From the NCBI RefSeq assembly GCF_007644105.1, contig NZ_VFAC01000034.1, forward strand, positions 1 to 42,336: 42,336 bases of DNA, read 5' to 3'. Positions within the stretch are counted from its first letter, which is position 1. Each line of letters starts with the position of its first letter. The stretch comes from Elioraea rosea. Its GTDB lineage: Bacteria > Pseudomonadota > Alphaproteobacteria > Acetobacterales > Acetobacteraceae. A program made the position numbers and the translations under genes. Shown here piece by piece: positions 1 through 8,724 of this stretch. A model generated the notes under the pieces. The model did no database searches and had not been told where the DNA came from. It saw only the letters and a program-made list of their open reading frames with translations.

Positions 1-153
1 CAGGGCGCGGCGCCCGCGCCCGAGGCCTCGCAGCCCGCGGCGGCGCCGCAGCAGGACCCGCCTGCCCAGCCCGCGGCCCCGGCGCAGCAGCAGCCACAGC
101 AGCAGCAGCCGACGAACCCGCTGCAGCAGTTCCTGCCCAGGCTGGGCCGCTGA
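1..153 (+). CDS. C-terminal end of an unidentified protein (partial)
   Basis: The frame beginning at base 1 stays open to a TGA at 151-153 and encodes the last 50 residues of a protein whose start lies outside the window. The visible tail is almost entirely Gln, Ala and Pro, including a run of four Gln, and ends in [10 protein letters not shown]. Such a low-complexity tail gives no reliable family assignment; AsmA-like envelope proteins can end this way, but that is a guess. The stop lies 9 bases before the ATP12 chaperone start, so the two are probably cotranscribed. Confidence 0.6.
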   Translation, partial: QGAAPAPEASQPAAAPQQDPPAQPAAPAQQQPQQQQPTNPLQQFLPRLGR

Positions 154-162
154 GGGCCAGGG

Positions 163-879
163 ATGCAGCGTTTCTGGTCACGGGCGGAGGCAGCGGAGAT
201 CGAAGAGGGCGCGTGCTGCGTCCTGCTCGACGGCAGGCCGATGCGGCTTCCTTCCGGCGCGCGGCTGGCCGTTCCCTCCCGACGGATCGCAGAGGCGCTC
301 GCCGCGGAGTGGCAAGCGGCGGGCGGCGAGAAGGGGAGGGAGTTCAGCCTCGAGCAGCTGCCGCTGACGCGCCTCGTCGGCACGGCGATCGACCGTATCG
401 CGCCCGACCCGGCGCTCGCGGTCGCGACCGTCGCGCGCTACGGCGAGACCGACCTTCTGTGCTACCGGGCAGACTTCCCGCCAAAGCTCGCCCAGCGCCA
501 GGCGGCTTCCTGGCAACCGCTTCTCGACTGGGCTGCGCTCGCCCTCGATGCGCCGCTGTCGGTGACCTCAGGGGTGGTCGCCGTCGCCCAGCCCCAGGCC
601 GCCCTTGCGTCGCTCGCGCGTGCGGTGGCCGCGCACGAGCCTGTCGCGCTCTCCGCACTGGGGCAGATCGTGCAGTCCACCGGCTCGCTCGTGCTCGGCC
701 TTGCCGTCTCGCACCGGCGGATCGACCCCGACGAGGCGCACGCGCTCGCCGTGCTCGACGAGACCTTCCAGGAGGAGGAGTGGGGCGAGGATGCCGAGGC
801 GGCCGCGCGGCGCGCCGCGATCCGGGCCGACATCCTCCGCGCCGCCGAGCTTCTCGCTCTCGCGAGGGAGACGGCGTGA
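163..879 (+). CDS. ATP12-family F1-ATPase assembly chaperone
   Basis: This 238-residue protein matches the ATP12 family, which in mitochondria chaperones the F1 alpha subunit during ATP synthase assembly; alphaproteobacteria carry the bacterial homologue. The N-terminal part (RFW, then [11 protein letters not shown] at about residues 22-33, then ALAAEWQA) and the central [12 protein letters not shown] segment with a later SWQPLLDW are typical, and the length is normal for the family. It is expected to be cytoplasmic. The next gene starts inside its stop codon (GTGA at 876-879), which suggests translational coupling. The family call is firm; the alpha-subunit role in this organism is inferred from the mitochondrial protein. 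Confidence 0.9.
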   Translation: MQRFWSRAEAAEIEEGACCVLLDGRPMRLPSGARLAVPSRRIAEALAAEWQAAGGEKGREFSLEQLPLTRLVGTAIDRIAPDPALAVATVARYGETDLLCYRADFPPKLAQRQAASWQPLLDWAALALDAPLSVTSGVVAVAQPQAALASLARAVAAHEPVALSALGQIVQSTGSLVLGLAVSHRRIDPDEAHALAVLDETFQEEEWGEDAEAAARRAAIRADILRAAELLALARETA

Positions 880-1154
880 GCGAGGCGCGGCGGTTCATCG
901 TGTCGGGACGCGTGCAGGGCGTGGGCTTCCGAGCCTTCGTCGTCGATGCCGCGCGGCGCGGCGGCGTCGCCGGCTGGGTCAGGAACCTGCCGGACGGGCG
1001 CGTCGAGGTGTTCGCCGAAGGCCCTGCCGGGGCGATCGAGACGCTCGCAGAGGCCTGCCGGCGCGGGCCGATGCTCGCGCGCGTGGATGCGGTCGCGCAG
1101 CACGAGGCCTCGGCGGAGGGGCGGGAAGGGTTCCGTCAGGTGGCGGACGGATGA
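876..1154 (+). CDS. acyP: Acylphosphatase
   Basis: This small enzyme of 92 residues hydrolyses acyl phosphates to a carboxylate and phosphate. The phosphate-binding loop appears as [12 protein letters not shown] at residues 10-21, with the family's catalytic Arg in the VGFR part, and the second signature as [17 protein letters not shown] at about 33-49, containing the catalytic Asn. The GTG start at 876 overlaps the stop of the ATP12 gene; no upstream ATG fits the family length. The stop overlaps the ATG of the next gene (ATGA at 1151-1154). The position between a chaperone and a membrane protein does not reveal a specific substrate. Confidence 0.93.
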   Translation: MSEARRFIVSGRVQGVGFRAFVVDAARRGGVAGWVRNLPDGRVEVFAEGPAGAIETLAEACRRGPMLARVDAVAQHEASAEGREGFRQVADG

Positions 1155-1525
1155 TCGCCTTCCTGAGGATGCTGCTCGGTTCGGGCTGCGTCGTCCTCGG
1201 GACCGTCATGATCGCCGTGGCGCTCCGGCAGTACCGGCGCGAGATGACGTGGCGTCGCACGCTCGCCACCGTGCGCAGGCGGCCGGGCGTCGCCGATGCC
1301 GAGCTTTCCTATATCGACGAGCTGGGGCGCGAGCGCCTTGCCCAGCACTGGGGGGTGCGCAGCACCGTGGCGTCCGGCGCCCGGGTGCCCGTTCTCGTGC
1401 ACCGCACGCGGCCAGAGCGCGTGGCGATGCCCTTCGGCGGCGGCGTGCTCGCCGTGCTCGTGTTCGCCGGCATGCTCGTCGGGCTCCTCGGCCTGCTCAT
1501 GCTCGCCAACGCCTTCTGGAGCTAG
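1151..1525 (+). CDS. Small membrane protein, DUF3592-like
   Basis: This 124-residue protein has a hydrophobic segment near each end (about residues 3-25 and 96-120). Between them lies a soluble stretch beginning [14 protein letters not shown], with [13 protein letters not shown] later. This arrangement resembles DUF3592 proteins, which have two transmembrane helices enclosing a small beta-rich domain of unknown function. It is translationally coupled to the acylphosphatase by a 4-base overlap, and its stop overlaps the lipB stop on the other strand by 3 bases. No catalytic motif is visible. The family match is by pattern only. Confidence 0.65.
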   Translation: MIAFLRMLLGSGCVVLGTVMIAVALRQYRREMTWRRTLATVRRRPGVADAELSYIDELGRERLAQHWGVRSTVASGARVPVLVHRTRPERVAMPFGGGVLAVLVFAGMLVGLLGLLMLANAFWS

Positions 1526-2187
1526 GCTCCCCCGAACGCCTCGGCGAAGGACGCCATCAGCGCGGAATCGACCTCCTCCATCGAGGCGGCGATGCCTTCG
1601 TTCCAGAGGCTCGTCACGCCATGCTCGCGCACGCCGCAGGGCACGATGCCATCGAAATGATCGAGGTCGGGGTCCACGTTCAGAGCGAAGCCGTGCCAGG
1701 TGATCCAGCGCGTCACGCGCACGCCGATGGCGCCGATCTTGGCGTCGCGCCCGGGCTGGCGCCTGTCCGCCACCCAGAGGCCGACGCGGCCCTCGCGGGT
1801 GCCCGCGCGGATGCCGAGCCGGTCGAGCGCGGCGACCAGCCAGGCCTCGAGCCCGTGTACGTAGGCCCGGATGTCCTGCCCGCGCTGGCGCAGGTCCAGC
1901 ATCACGTAGCCGACGCGCTGGCCGGGCCCATGATAGGTCCACTGCCCGCCGCGGCCTGCCCGGTAGGTCGGGAAGCCGCGGGGGTTGAACAGGTCCTCCG
2001 CCCGCGCGCTGGTGCCGGCGGTGAAGAGGGGCGGATGCTCGAGCAGCCAGATGCGCTCGCCCGCCTCGCCGGCCGCCATGGCGGCGACGTGCCGCTCCAT
2101 CTCCGCCATCGCCTCGGGGTAGGCGACGGGCGCGTCCGAGACCTGCCAGGAAGGCGGGCCGAGCGCGATTGCCGAGGGAGACAGCAT
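1522..2187 (-). CDS. lipB: Octanoyl-[acyl carrier protein]:protein N-octanoyltransferase LipB
   Basis: LipB transfers an octanoyl group from acyl carrier protein to lipoyl domains of 2-oxoacid dehydrogenases and the glycine cleavage H protein, the first step of endogenous lipoate synthesis. The 221-residue protein has the family signature GGQWTYHGPGQRVGY at about 80-94, the catalytic Lys in KIGAIGVR (Lys150) and the acyl-accepting Cys in VPCGV (Cys184). The start at 2187 is preceded by a purine-rich GGGGGA. It is convergent with the DUF3592-like gene and diverges from the tRNA-Leu gene 29 bases away. LipA is not in the window. Confidence 0.95.
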   Translation of the reverse strand: MLSPSAIALGPPSWQVSDAPVAYPEAMAEMERHVAAMAAGEAGERIWLLEHPPLFTAGTSARAEDLFNPRGFPTYRAGRGGQWTYHGPGQRVGYVMLDLRQRGQDIRAYVHGLEAWLVAALDRLGIRAGTREGRVGLWVADRRQPGRDAKIGAIGVRVTRWITWHGFALNVDPDLDHFDGIVPCGVREHGVTSLWNEGIAASMEEVDSALMASFAEAFGGA

Positions 2188-2216
2188 CGGTTATATCCCC
2201 CGCCCTGGCTGGGTGC

Positions 2217-2303
2217 GCGGTCGTGGCGGAACTGGTAGACGCGCAAGCTTGAGGTGCTTGTGGGGGAAACCCCGTGGAAGTTCGAGTCTTCTCGACCGCA
2301 CCA
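2217..2303 (+). tRNA. tRNA-Leu (anticodon GAG)
   Basis: The 87-base sequence folds as a class II tRNA. The acceptor stem is GCGGTCG (2217-2223) with CGACCGC (2293-2299), followed by an A and an encoded CCA. The D arm contains GGTAGAC. The anticodon stem CAAGC/GCTTG encloses the loop TTGAGGT, giving anticodon GAG, which reads CUC and CUU leucine codons. A long variable arm GGGG-GAAA-CCCC is followed by a T arm with TTCGAGT. The variable arm and D-loop pattern match bacterial tRNA-Leu. CUC is used heavily in this genome. Confidence 0.95.
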
Positions 2304-2318
2304 GCCTGATCCTTCCTC

Positions 2319-2918
2319 TCATGCACTCCGGATCGCCGCGGCCAAGGCCGGGGCCGCTCCCGCGCCCAGCCGGCGCAGGAGGGCAAGCGTATCGGGCACG
2401 GTGAGGCCGAGCAGCACGATCCGCCCTTCCTCCATCACCGCGACGCTGCCGGAGGTCGCGCTCGGCGCTCCGGGGAGATAGACCGTCGCGAAGCCGCCTT
2501 CCAGGCGTTCGACGACGAAGCCGATCTGGAATGCGTCGTCGTAGCGGAGCAGGGCGGGCACGAAGCTTCCCTCCTTCTCCAGCCCGACGAACCCTTCGGC
2601 CGTGCTCTTGATCAGCCCGTAGGCCGGAAAGCGCGAGAGGATGCGTTCCTCGAGCGTGTCGGCCAGGCGGTTGGCGAGCCGGCCGCGGGCCAGCAGGCCG
2701 GCGACGAAGCAGAGGATGAACAACGCGAGGATCGACCCGCCGGTGGCCGCGATCGCCGCCGAGACGCCGGGCAAGGGCAGCATTCCCGCGACAGGCCGCA
2801 CCAGCTTCACCGCGATGGCCAGCGCCTGCTGGATGACGACGACGGCGAGCACGACCGGCACGAGGAACAGCACCCCGCCGATCACCGTGGTCTTCACGAA
2901 GGACATCACCGCGCGCAT
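2319..2918 (-). CDS. DUF502 family membrane protein
   Basis: This 199-residue protein has two strong transmembrane segments, TTVIGGVLFLVPVVLAVVV near residues 10-28 and ILALFILCFVAGLLA near 62-77. They are followed by an RFPAYGLIKSTAEGFVGLE region typical of DUF502 proteins; the function is unknown. The open frame runs far upstream as an antisense shadow of malic enzyme, but the real start is the ATG at 2918, preceded by GGGGGAGAG. A 7-base inverted repeat (CCCCCTG/CAGGGGG, 2927-2942) abuts that ribosome site on the transcript and could affect its access. It diverges from malic enzyme. Confidence 0.82.
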   Translation of the reverse strand: MRAVMSFVKTTVIGGVLFLVPVVLAVVVIQQALAIAVKLVRPVAGMLPLPGVSAAIAATGGSILALFILCFVAGLLARGRLANRLADTLEERILSRFPAYGLIKSTAEGFVGLEKEGSFVPALLRYDDAFQIGFVVERLEGGFATVYLPGAPSATSGSVAVMEEGRIVLLGLTVPDTLALLRRLGAGAAPALAAAIRSA

Positions 2919-3038
2919 CCCGCTCTCCCCCTGTCCAGGGGGCAAGTCTGCTCCCGGGACGAGAGCCGGCGCCAGTTGCCTATCCGCTCCGGCCCGTGCA
3001 TCTCTGCGGTGACGCTCGACCACGGGGAAGGGAGAACG

Positions 3039-5321
3039 ATGGACCGCGAGGATTTCCGCAAGGCGGCGCTCGACTACCACCGGCTCCCGCGGCCCGGGAA
3101 GCTCTCGGTCGAGGCGACCAAGCGGCTTTCCTCCAACCGCGACCTGTCGCTCGCCTACTCGCCAGGCGTGGCCGTCGCCTGCGAGGCGATCGTGGCCGAC
3201 CCGGCGACGGCATTCGACTACACCGCCCGCGGCAACCTCGTCGCCGTCATCACCAACGGCACGGCCGTGCTCGGCCTCGGCGCGATCGGCCCGCTCGCCG
3301 GCAAGCCGGTGATGGAGGGCAAGGCGGTGCTCTTCAAGAAGTTCGCCGGCATCGACGTGTTCGACATCGAGGTCGACGCCAACGACCCGGACAAGTTCAT
3401 CGAGGTCGTCGCCGCGCTCGAGCCGACCTTCGGCGGCATAAACCTCGAGGACATCAAGGCGCCCGAGTGCTTCGTCATCGAGGCGAAGCTCCGCGAACGG
3501 ATGAAGATCCCCGTCTTCCACGATGACCAGCACGGCACGGCCATCATCGTCGCCGCCGCCATCCGCAACGCGCTCGTGGTGCAGGGCAAGCGCATGGAGG
3601 AGGCGCGCCTCGTCACCTCCGGCGCCGGTGCCGCCGCGCTCGCCTGCCTCGACCTCCTCGTCGCGATGGGCATGAAGCGGGAGAACATCACCGTCACCGA
3701 CATCAAGGGGGTGGTGTTCCAGGGGCGGAACGAGCTGATGGATCCGTGGAAGGAGAAGTGGGCGCGCGACACCGAGGCGCGGACGCTCCCCGAGGTCCTG
3801 CCCGGAGCCGACATCTTCCTCGGCCTCTCCGCCCCGCGCGTGCTGAAGCCCGAGTGGCTCGCGACGATGGCGCCGAACCCGCTGATCATGGCGCTCGCGA
3901 ACCCCGAGCCGGAGATCACGCCCGAGCTCGCCAAGGAGGCGCGGCCGGACGCGATCGTCGCGACGGGACGAAGCGACTATCCGAACCAGGTCAACAACGT
4001 CCTCTGCTTCCCGTTCATCTTCCGTGGCGCGCTCGATGTCGGCGCGACGACGATCAACGACGAGATGAAGATCGCCGCCGCCGACGCGATCGCCGCGCTC
4101 GCGCGCGAGGAGGCCTCCGAGGTCGTGCAGGCCGCCTATGGCGGCCAGGCGCCCTCCTTCGGACCCGACACGATCATCCCCAAGCCGTTCGACCCGCGGC
4201 TGATCCTCCGCATCGCCCCGGCTGTGGCGAAGGCGGCGATGGAAACGGGGGTGGCGACGCGGCCGATCGAGGATTTCGAGGCCTACAAGGCGCGCCTTGC
4301 CGGCTTCTCCTATCGCTCGGGCCAGCTCATGCGGCCGGTGTTCGAGGCAGCCCGGGCCCATCCGGCCAAGGTGGCCTATGGCGAGGGAGAGGACGATCGG
4401 GTGCTGCGCGCGGCGCAGATCGCGGTCGACGAAGGCATCGCCCATCCCGTCGTCGTCGGTCGCCGCGCGATCATCGAGGGCAAGATCGCCGCCATGGGCC
4501 TGCGCATGAAGCTCGGCGAGCAGGTGACGATCCTCGATCCGTCCGAGGACACCACCGTGTTCGACCCGCTGGCGGAGGCCTACCACGCGCTCGTCGAGCG
4601 GAAGGGAACGCCGCCGGAGAGTGCGGTAACGCGGGTGCGCACGCGCACCACGGTGGCGGCCGCGATGCTTCTCGCCACCGGCCAGGTCGACGCCGCGATC
4701 GTCGGCGCCACGGGCCAGTGGATGCGCCACTGGGAGCTCGTGCGCGACATCATCCCCCGCCGCAAGGGCGTTGGCCGCGCCTATGCGCTTTCGGCACTGA
4801 TCGTCCAGTCCGGCACGCTCTTCATCGCCGACACGCACGTGAACCCCGACCCGACGGTGGAGCAGGTCTGCGAGATGACGGGCCTCGCCGCAGAGGCGGT
4901 ACGCCGTTTCGGTGTCGAGCCGAAGATCGCGCTCGTGTCGCACTCCAATTTCGGCTCCTCCGGCACGCCGTCCGCGCGGAAGATGCGCGCGGCCCTGCCG
5001 ATGATCCGCGCGCATTTCCCCGAGCTCGAGGTGGAAGGCGAGATGCATGCCGATGCCGCCCTGGTCGAGGCGACGCGGTCGCGCATCTTCCCGCGATCGG
5101 CGCTCAAGGGCAGCGCCAACCTGCTCGTGATGCCGACGCTCGATGCAGCGAACATTTCCTTCGAGCTTCTCAAGGCCGCAGCGGATGGCCTCGCCGTCGG
5201 CCCGATGCTGCTCGGCCTGGCGCGCCCCATGCACGTCGTGACGCCCTCGATCACCGCGCGCGGAATCCTCAACGTCACTGCGCTCGCGGTCCTGGAGGCG
5301 GCCGCGCACGGCGGTGGCTGA
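3039..5321 (+). CDS. maeB: NADP-dependent malic enzyme (MaeB type, with phosphotransacetylase-like domain)
   Basis: This enzyme oxidatively decarboxylates malate to pyruvate, making NADPH and linking the TCA cycle to gluconeogenic and lipid precursors. The 760-residue length is that of the MaeB fusion. Residues 1-430 are the malic domain, with [12 protein letters not shown], the metal and substrate region [10 protein letters not shown], and a Rossmann segment [16 protein letters not shown]. The remainder is a phosphotransacetylase-like domain ([24 protein letters not shown]), regarded in this family as regulatory rather than catalytic. The ATG at 3039 has a strong GGGGAAGGGAG ribosome site. 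The nucleoside hydrolase start overlaps its stop by 8 bases. Confidence 0.94.
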   Translation: MDREDFRKAALDYHRLPRPGKLSVEATKRLSSNRDLSLAYSPGVAVACEAIVADPATAFDYTARGNLVAVITNGTAVLGLGAIGPLAGKPVMEGKAVLFKKFAGIDVFDIEVDANDPDKFIEVVAALEPTFGGINLEDIKAPECFVIEAKLRERMKIPVFHDDQHGTAIIVAAAIRNALVVQGKRMEEARLVTSGAGAAALACLDLLVAMGMKRENITVTDIKGVVFQGRNELMDPWKEKWARDTEARTLPEVLPGADIFLGLSAPRVLKPEWLATMAPNPLIMALANPEPEITPELAKEARPDAIVATGRSDYPNQVNNVLCFPFIFRGALDVGATTINDEMKIAAADAIAALAREEASEVVQAAYGGQAPSFGPDTIIPKPFDPRLILRIAPAVAKAAMETGVATRPIEDFEAYKARLAGFSYRSGQLMRPVFEAARAHPAKVAYGEGEDDRVLRAAQIAVDEGIAHPVVVGRRAIIEGKIAAMGLRMKLGEQVTILDPSEDTTVFDPLAEAYHALVERKGTPPESAVTRVRTRTTVAAAMLLATGQVDAAIVGATGQWMRHWELVRDIIPRRKGVGRAYALSALIVQSGTLFIADTHVNPDPTVEQVCEMTGLAAEAVRRFGVEPKIALVSHSNFGSSGTPSARKMRAALPMIRAHFPELEVEGEMHADAALVEATRSRIFPRSALKGSANLLVMPTLDAANISFELLKAAADGLAVGPMLLGLARPMHVVTPSITARGILNVTALAVLEAAAHGGG

Positions 5322-6198
5322 GCAGCGTCCAACGACCCCTCTGGTCATCGATTGCGACCCCGGGGCGGACGACGCGCTTGCCCTGCTGATGGCGCTTGCC
5401 GCGCCGTCTCTCGACCTCCGCGCCGTGACGGTGGTCGCCGGCAACGCGCCCGTGGATGTGTGCGCCGCGAACGCGCGGCGGGTGCTCGACCTTGCCGGCC
5501 GGGGCGACATCGCCGTCCATCGCGGCGCGGCGGCGCCGCTCGGCGGCGGGCGGGTCGAGGATGCGGTGGTGCACGGGGAGGACGGGCTCTCGGGCCTTGC
5601 CCTTCCGAAGCCCTCGCGCGGGCCGGACGGCACGGATGCAACCGCGGCGCTCGCGGCAGCGATGCCGGCCACCGTCGCCGCGATCGGGCCGCTGACCAAC
5701 ATCGCCGTCGCGCGCGAGGCGGGGCTCGCCCCGCCACGCCTCGTCGTGCTCGGCGGCGCGATCGGCGCGGGCAACACGCGGTCCGGCGCCGAGTACAATC
5801 TCGCCGTCGATCCGCTTGCTGCGGCTCTCGTCCTCGCCGGGCCGGTGACGCTCGTGCCGCTCGACATCGCCCGCGCCGCGCTCGCCACGCCCGAGCGTGT
5901 CGCCATGCTTGCCGCCACCGGCGCGGTCGGGAGGCGGATCGCGCCGATGCTCGCGGCCTATGCGGCGGCAGACAGGCGCCAGCACGGGCTCGTGGGCGGC
6001 ATGCTTCCCGACGCGCACGCCATCGCCGCCCTGGTCGAGCCCGGCCTCTACACCTGGCGCCGGGCGGCGATCGAGGTTGACGGCGCCGGGCGCACGGGGT
6101 TCGACTGGCAGGCAAGGGAGGAGACGGCGGAGGTCGCCGTCGCGGTCGATGCCGAAGGGTTCTTCGCGCTGGTTGCGTGGCTTCTTGGCATGCTTTGA
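5314..6198 (+). CDS. Inosine-uridine-preferring nucleoside hydrolase family protein
   Basis: This 294-residue protein belongs to the nucleoside hydrolase family, which cleaves the N-glycosidic bond of ribonucleosides to release base and ribose. The N-terminal calcium and ribose site is clear as VIDCDPGADDALAL at about residues 11-24. The GPLTNIAVA segment and GGAIGAGNTRSGAEYN at about 144-159 are also diagnostic. The GTG start lies inside the end of maeB with no good ribosome site of its own, so translation is probably coupled. Substrate preference cannot be read from sequence. A role in purine or pyrimidine salvage is inferred. Confidence 0.88.
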   Translation: MAEQRPTTPLVIDCDPGADDALALLMALAAPSLDLRAVTVVAGNAPVDVCAANARRVLDLAGRGDIAVHRGAAAPLGGGRVEDAVVHGEDGLSGLALPKPSRGPDGTDATAALAAAMPATVAAIGPLTNIAVAREAGLAPPRLVVLGGAIGAGNTRSGAEYNLAVDPLAAALVLAGPVTLVPLDIARAALATPERVAMLAATGAVGRRIAPMLAAYAAADRRQHGLVGGMLPDAHAIAALVEPGLYTWRRAAIEVDGAGRTGFDWQAREETAEVAVAVDAEGFFALVAWLLGML

Positions 6199-6229
6199 AC
6201 AGGGGGGAGACACCCCCACATGAAGGCGT

Positions 6230-6949
6230 ATGGGACGGGACAGCCAGCTACCTGACAAGGCCAAGCGCGCGGACGTGAACGCGTTCCTCCGCCGCGTCGA
6301 GACCATGCCGGCGGTGCGCGCGGGCACCGGGCGGCGCGGGCGGCTTCTTTTCGCGGTCGATGCCACCGCAAGCCGGCAGCCGACCTGGGACCGCGCCTGC
6401 TTTCTCACGGGCGCGATGTTCGACGCGACGCGCGGCCTTGGCGGGCTTTCCATGAGCCTCTGCTACTACCGCGGCTATGGCGAGTTCGCCGCAACGCCCT
6501 GGCTCTCCGACACCGACGACCTGACGCGGCGGATGACGGGCGTTTCCTGCCTCGGCGGGCAGACGCAGATCGCCCGCGTGCTCCGCCATGCCGCGGCAGA
6601 GACGCGGAAGGATCGGGTGAACGCACTCGTCTTCGTCGGCGATGCCGTGGAGGAGGACATCGACGCGCTTGCCCATCTCGCGGGCGAGCTCGGCATGCTC
6701 GGCTGCCCCGGCTTCTTCTTCCACGAGGGCGGGGAGCCCATGGCTGCCCGCACCTTCCGCGAGCTCGCGCGCCTCTCGGGCGGCGCCTACGCGCCGTTCG
6801 ATCTCTCCTCGGCCGACATGCTGCGCGACCTGCTCACCGCCGTCGCCGTCTATGCAGCGGGCGGGCGCGAGGCGCTGGCGCGGCTGCCCTCCGCGGGTGC
6901 GGGGCGCGCCGCGACGCTCCTGACGCACCAGCTCCCCGGACGCCGGTGA
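6230..6949 (+). CDS. VWA-domain protein
   Basis: This 239-residue soluble protein looks like a von Willebrand factor A domain. After a short helical N terminus it has a strand and metal-site motif LLFAVDATASRQ (about residues 44-55), in which DxTxS replaces the usual DxSxS. A GGQTQIARVL segment and LVFVGDAVEED supply the remaining candidate metal ligands. Proteins of this kind are found in alphaproteobacteria as unnamed hypotheticals. It sits 24 bases before a membrane J-domain gene and 31 bases after the nucleoside hydrolase, so a functional pair with the J-domain protein is possible but unproven. Confidence 0.75.
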   Translation: MGRDSQLPDKAKRADVNAFLRRVETMPAVRAGTGRRGRLLFAVDATASRQPTWDRACFLTGAMFDATRGLGGLSMSLCYYRGYGEFAATPWLSDTDDLTRRMTGVSCLGGQTQIARVLRHAAAETRKDRVNALVFVGDAVEEDIDALAHLAGELGMLGCPGFFFHEGGEPMAARTFRELARLSGGAYAPFDLSSADMLRDLLTAVAVYAAGGREALARLPSAGAGRAATLLTHQLPGRR

Positions 6950-6973
6950 CCCGCGACCGATGACCTGGCGCCC

Positions 6974-7693
6974 ATGACCTGGCTTCTCGTCGGCCTCGGC
7001 GCGCTCGGGCTCATCTTCTACGCCGCCTCCGCCTTCGCCAATGCGCGGATCGAGGCCCTGAAATCGGCCCTCAAGTGGGTGGGCATCACCCTCGGCGGTG
7101 CGCTCGCGCTGTTCCTTCTCGTCACCGGGCGGGGCGGCCAGGCGCTGATGCTCGCCGTCGTGCTCGGCCCCCTCGCCATCCGGTTCTGGAACCAGGCCAA
7201 GGCCGCACGCACCTTCTCGCGCGGCGGCCGGCCAGGCGAGGGCCAGGCGAGCGAGGTGGCCACCGCGTTCCTGCGCATGCGGCTCGACCATGACACCGGA
7301 ACGATGAGCGGCACGGTCCTGGCTGGCGAGTTCCGCGGCCGCGAGCTCGCCGAACTCGCCTTGCCCGACCTGATCGCGCTGTGGCTCGCGCTCCGCGCAG
7401 AGGACCCCGAAAGCGTGCCGCTCCTCGAGGCCTGGATGGACCGCCGCTTCGGCGAAGCCTGGCGAGGTGCCGCGGCGGACGCTGCCGGCGATTCGGAGGA
7501 GGGACCCCGCGCGGCAGGCGGCCCTCTCACCCGCGCCGAAGCATTTGCCATTCTCGGCCTTCGCGAGGGGGCGACCGAGGAGCAGATCCGCGACGCCCAT
7601 CGCCGCCTGATGCGGGCCGCGCACCCCGACAAGGGCGGGTCGGACTGGCTTGCCGCCCGGATCAACGAGGCCCGCGATGTGCTGCTCGGGTGA
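6974..7693 (+). CDS. Membrane-anchored DnaJ-domain protein
   Basis: This 239-residue protein has an N-terminal membrane segment (about residues 3-22), another hydrophobic stretch (36-65), a central soluble region, and a C-terminal J domain from about residue 175. The HPD tripeptide needed to stimulate Hsp70 ATPase is present in RRLMRAAHPDKGGS. The architecture, with the J domain at the C terminus behind a membrane anchor, resembles alphaproteobacterial relatives of the mitochondrial TIM14/Pam18 co-chaperone; that kinship is inferred. It probably recruits DnaK to the inner membrane. It directly follows the VWA-domain gene. Confidence 0.85.
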   Translation: MTWLLVGLGALGLIFYAASAFANARIEALKSALKWVGITLGGALALFLLVTGRGGQALMLAVVLGPLAIRFWNQAKAARTFSRGGRPGEGQASEVATAFLRMRLDHDTGTMSGTVLAGEFRGRELAELALPDLIALWLALRAEDPESVPLLEAWMDRRFGEAWRGAAADAAGDSEEGPRAAGGPLTRAEAFAILGLREGATEEQIRDAHRRLMRAAHPDKGGSDWLAARINEARDVLLG

Positions 7694-7847
7694 TGGTCCT
7701 GCCGCCCACGGCGCTGAACGATCGGGCCGCTGAGGCGTTAACCGCTCGTCGGTTGCGGTGGCGGGGCCCGTATGGCAGGAACCGCGTCACATCCCGACAC
7801 TGCCGCGCCTTCGCCGGCAGGGTTCAGCCAGACAGAAGGGTAATGAG

Positions 7848-8714
7848 ATGAAGAGCTTGCGCAAGGCCGTGCTTCCGGTCGCCGGTCTCGGCACGCGCTT
7901 CCTCCCCGCGACCAAGGCGATGGCCAAGGAGATGCTGCCGGTCGTCGACAAGCCGCTGATCCAGTATGCCGTCGAGGAGGCGCGGGCGGCCGGCATCGAG
8001 CAGTTCTGCTTCGTCACCGGCCGCGGCAAGGTCTCGCTGGTCGAGCATTTCGACGTCGCCTTCGAACTCGAGGCGACGCTGAAGGAGCGCGGCAAGCTCG
8101 ACACGCTGAAGCAGCTCGAGGGCGCCTCCGCCATCCCCGGCTCGATCGTCTCGGTGCGCCAGCAGGTACCGCTCGGCCTCGGCCACGCCATCTGGTGCGC
8201 CCGGGCCTTCATCGGCGACGACCCCTTCGCCATCATGCTTCCCGACGACCTGGTGCTGGCCGAGACGTCCTGGGTGAAGCAGCTCGCCGATGCGTACACC
8301 GAGACTGGGGGCAACGTCGTCGCGGTCGAGGAAGTGCCGCGCGAGCACACGAACCGCTACGGCATCCTGAAGGTCGGGAAGGACGATGGCCGGATGGCCG
8401 AGGTGCTCGGCCTCGTCGAGAAGCCGAAGCCGGAGGAGGCGCCGTCGAACCTCTCCATCGTCGGCCGCTACGTGCTGATGCCGGAGGTGATCGCGGAACT
8501 CGCGCGCTTCGAGAAGGGCGCGGGCGGCGAGATCCAGCTCACCGACGGCATGGCCAGGCTGATCGGGCGGCAGCCCTTCCACGGGCTCCGCTGCACCGGC
8601 CGCCGGTTCGATTGCGGGGACAAGGCGGGGTATCTGGAGGCGCAGCTCGCCTTCGCCCTCTCGCGGCCCGACATGGCCGACAAGGTGCGGGCCTTCCTGC
8701 CGAACTACCGCTGA
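7848..8714 (+). CDS. galU: UTP-glucose-1-phosphate uridylyltransferase GalU
   Basis: GalU joins UTP and glucose-1-phosphate to make UDP-glucose and pyrophosphate. The 288-residue protein begins with the nucleotidyltransferase signature (VLPVAGLGTRFLPATKAM, about residues 8-25) and continues with KEMLPVVDKPLIQY; later LPDDLVL and GIEQFCFVTGRGK match bacterial GalU. The ATG at 7848 follows AGAAGGG at a good spacing; the frame is open further upstream but without family similarity. It heads a three-gene block with ugd (10 bases downstream) and a phosphohexomutase, which is the route from glucose-6-phosphate to UDP-glucuronate. Confidence 0.95.
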   Translation: MKSLRKAVLPVAGLGTRFLPATKAMAKEMLPVVDKPLIQYAVEEARAAGIEQFCFVTGRGKVSLVEHFDVAFELEATLKERGKLDTLKQLEGASAIPGSIVSVRQQVPLGLGHAIWCARAFIGDDPFAIMLPDDLVLAETSWVKQLADAYTETGGNVVAVEEVPREHTNRYGILKVGKDDGRMAEVLGLVEKPKPEEAPSNLSIVGRYVLMPEVIAELARFEKGAGGEIQLTDGMARLIGRQPFHGLRCTGRRFDCGDKAGYLEAQLAFALSRPDMADKVRAFLPNYR

Positions 8715-8724
8715 GGCACGGGCG

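Noticed and set aside
2919-5918. Very long minus-strand frame (about 1,000 codons) antisense to malic enzyme and nucleoside hydrolase
   Set aside because: It is a mirror of GC-rich codon bias in the plus-strand genes; its translation is Arg/Asp/Gly-rich without any family similarity. Only its last 199 codons are the real DUF502 gene.
6202-6217. GGGGG/CCCCC mini-hairpin between nucleoside hydrolase and VWA genes
   Set aside because: It is very short with no T-run or conserved loop; it may be chance in GC-rich spacer.
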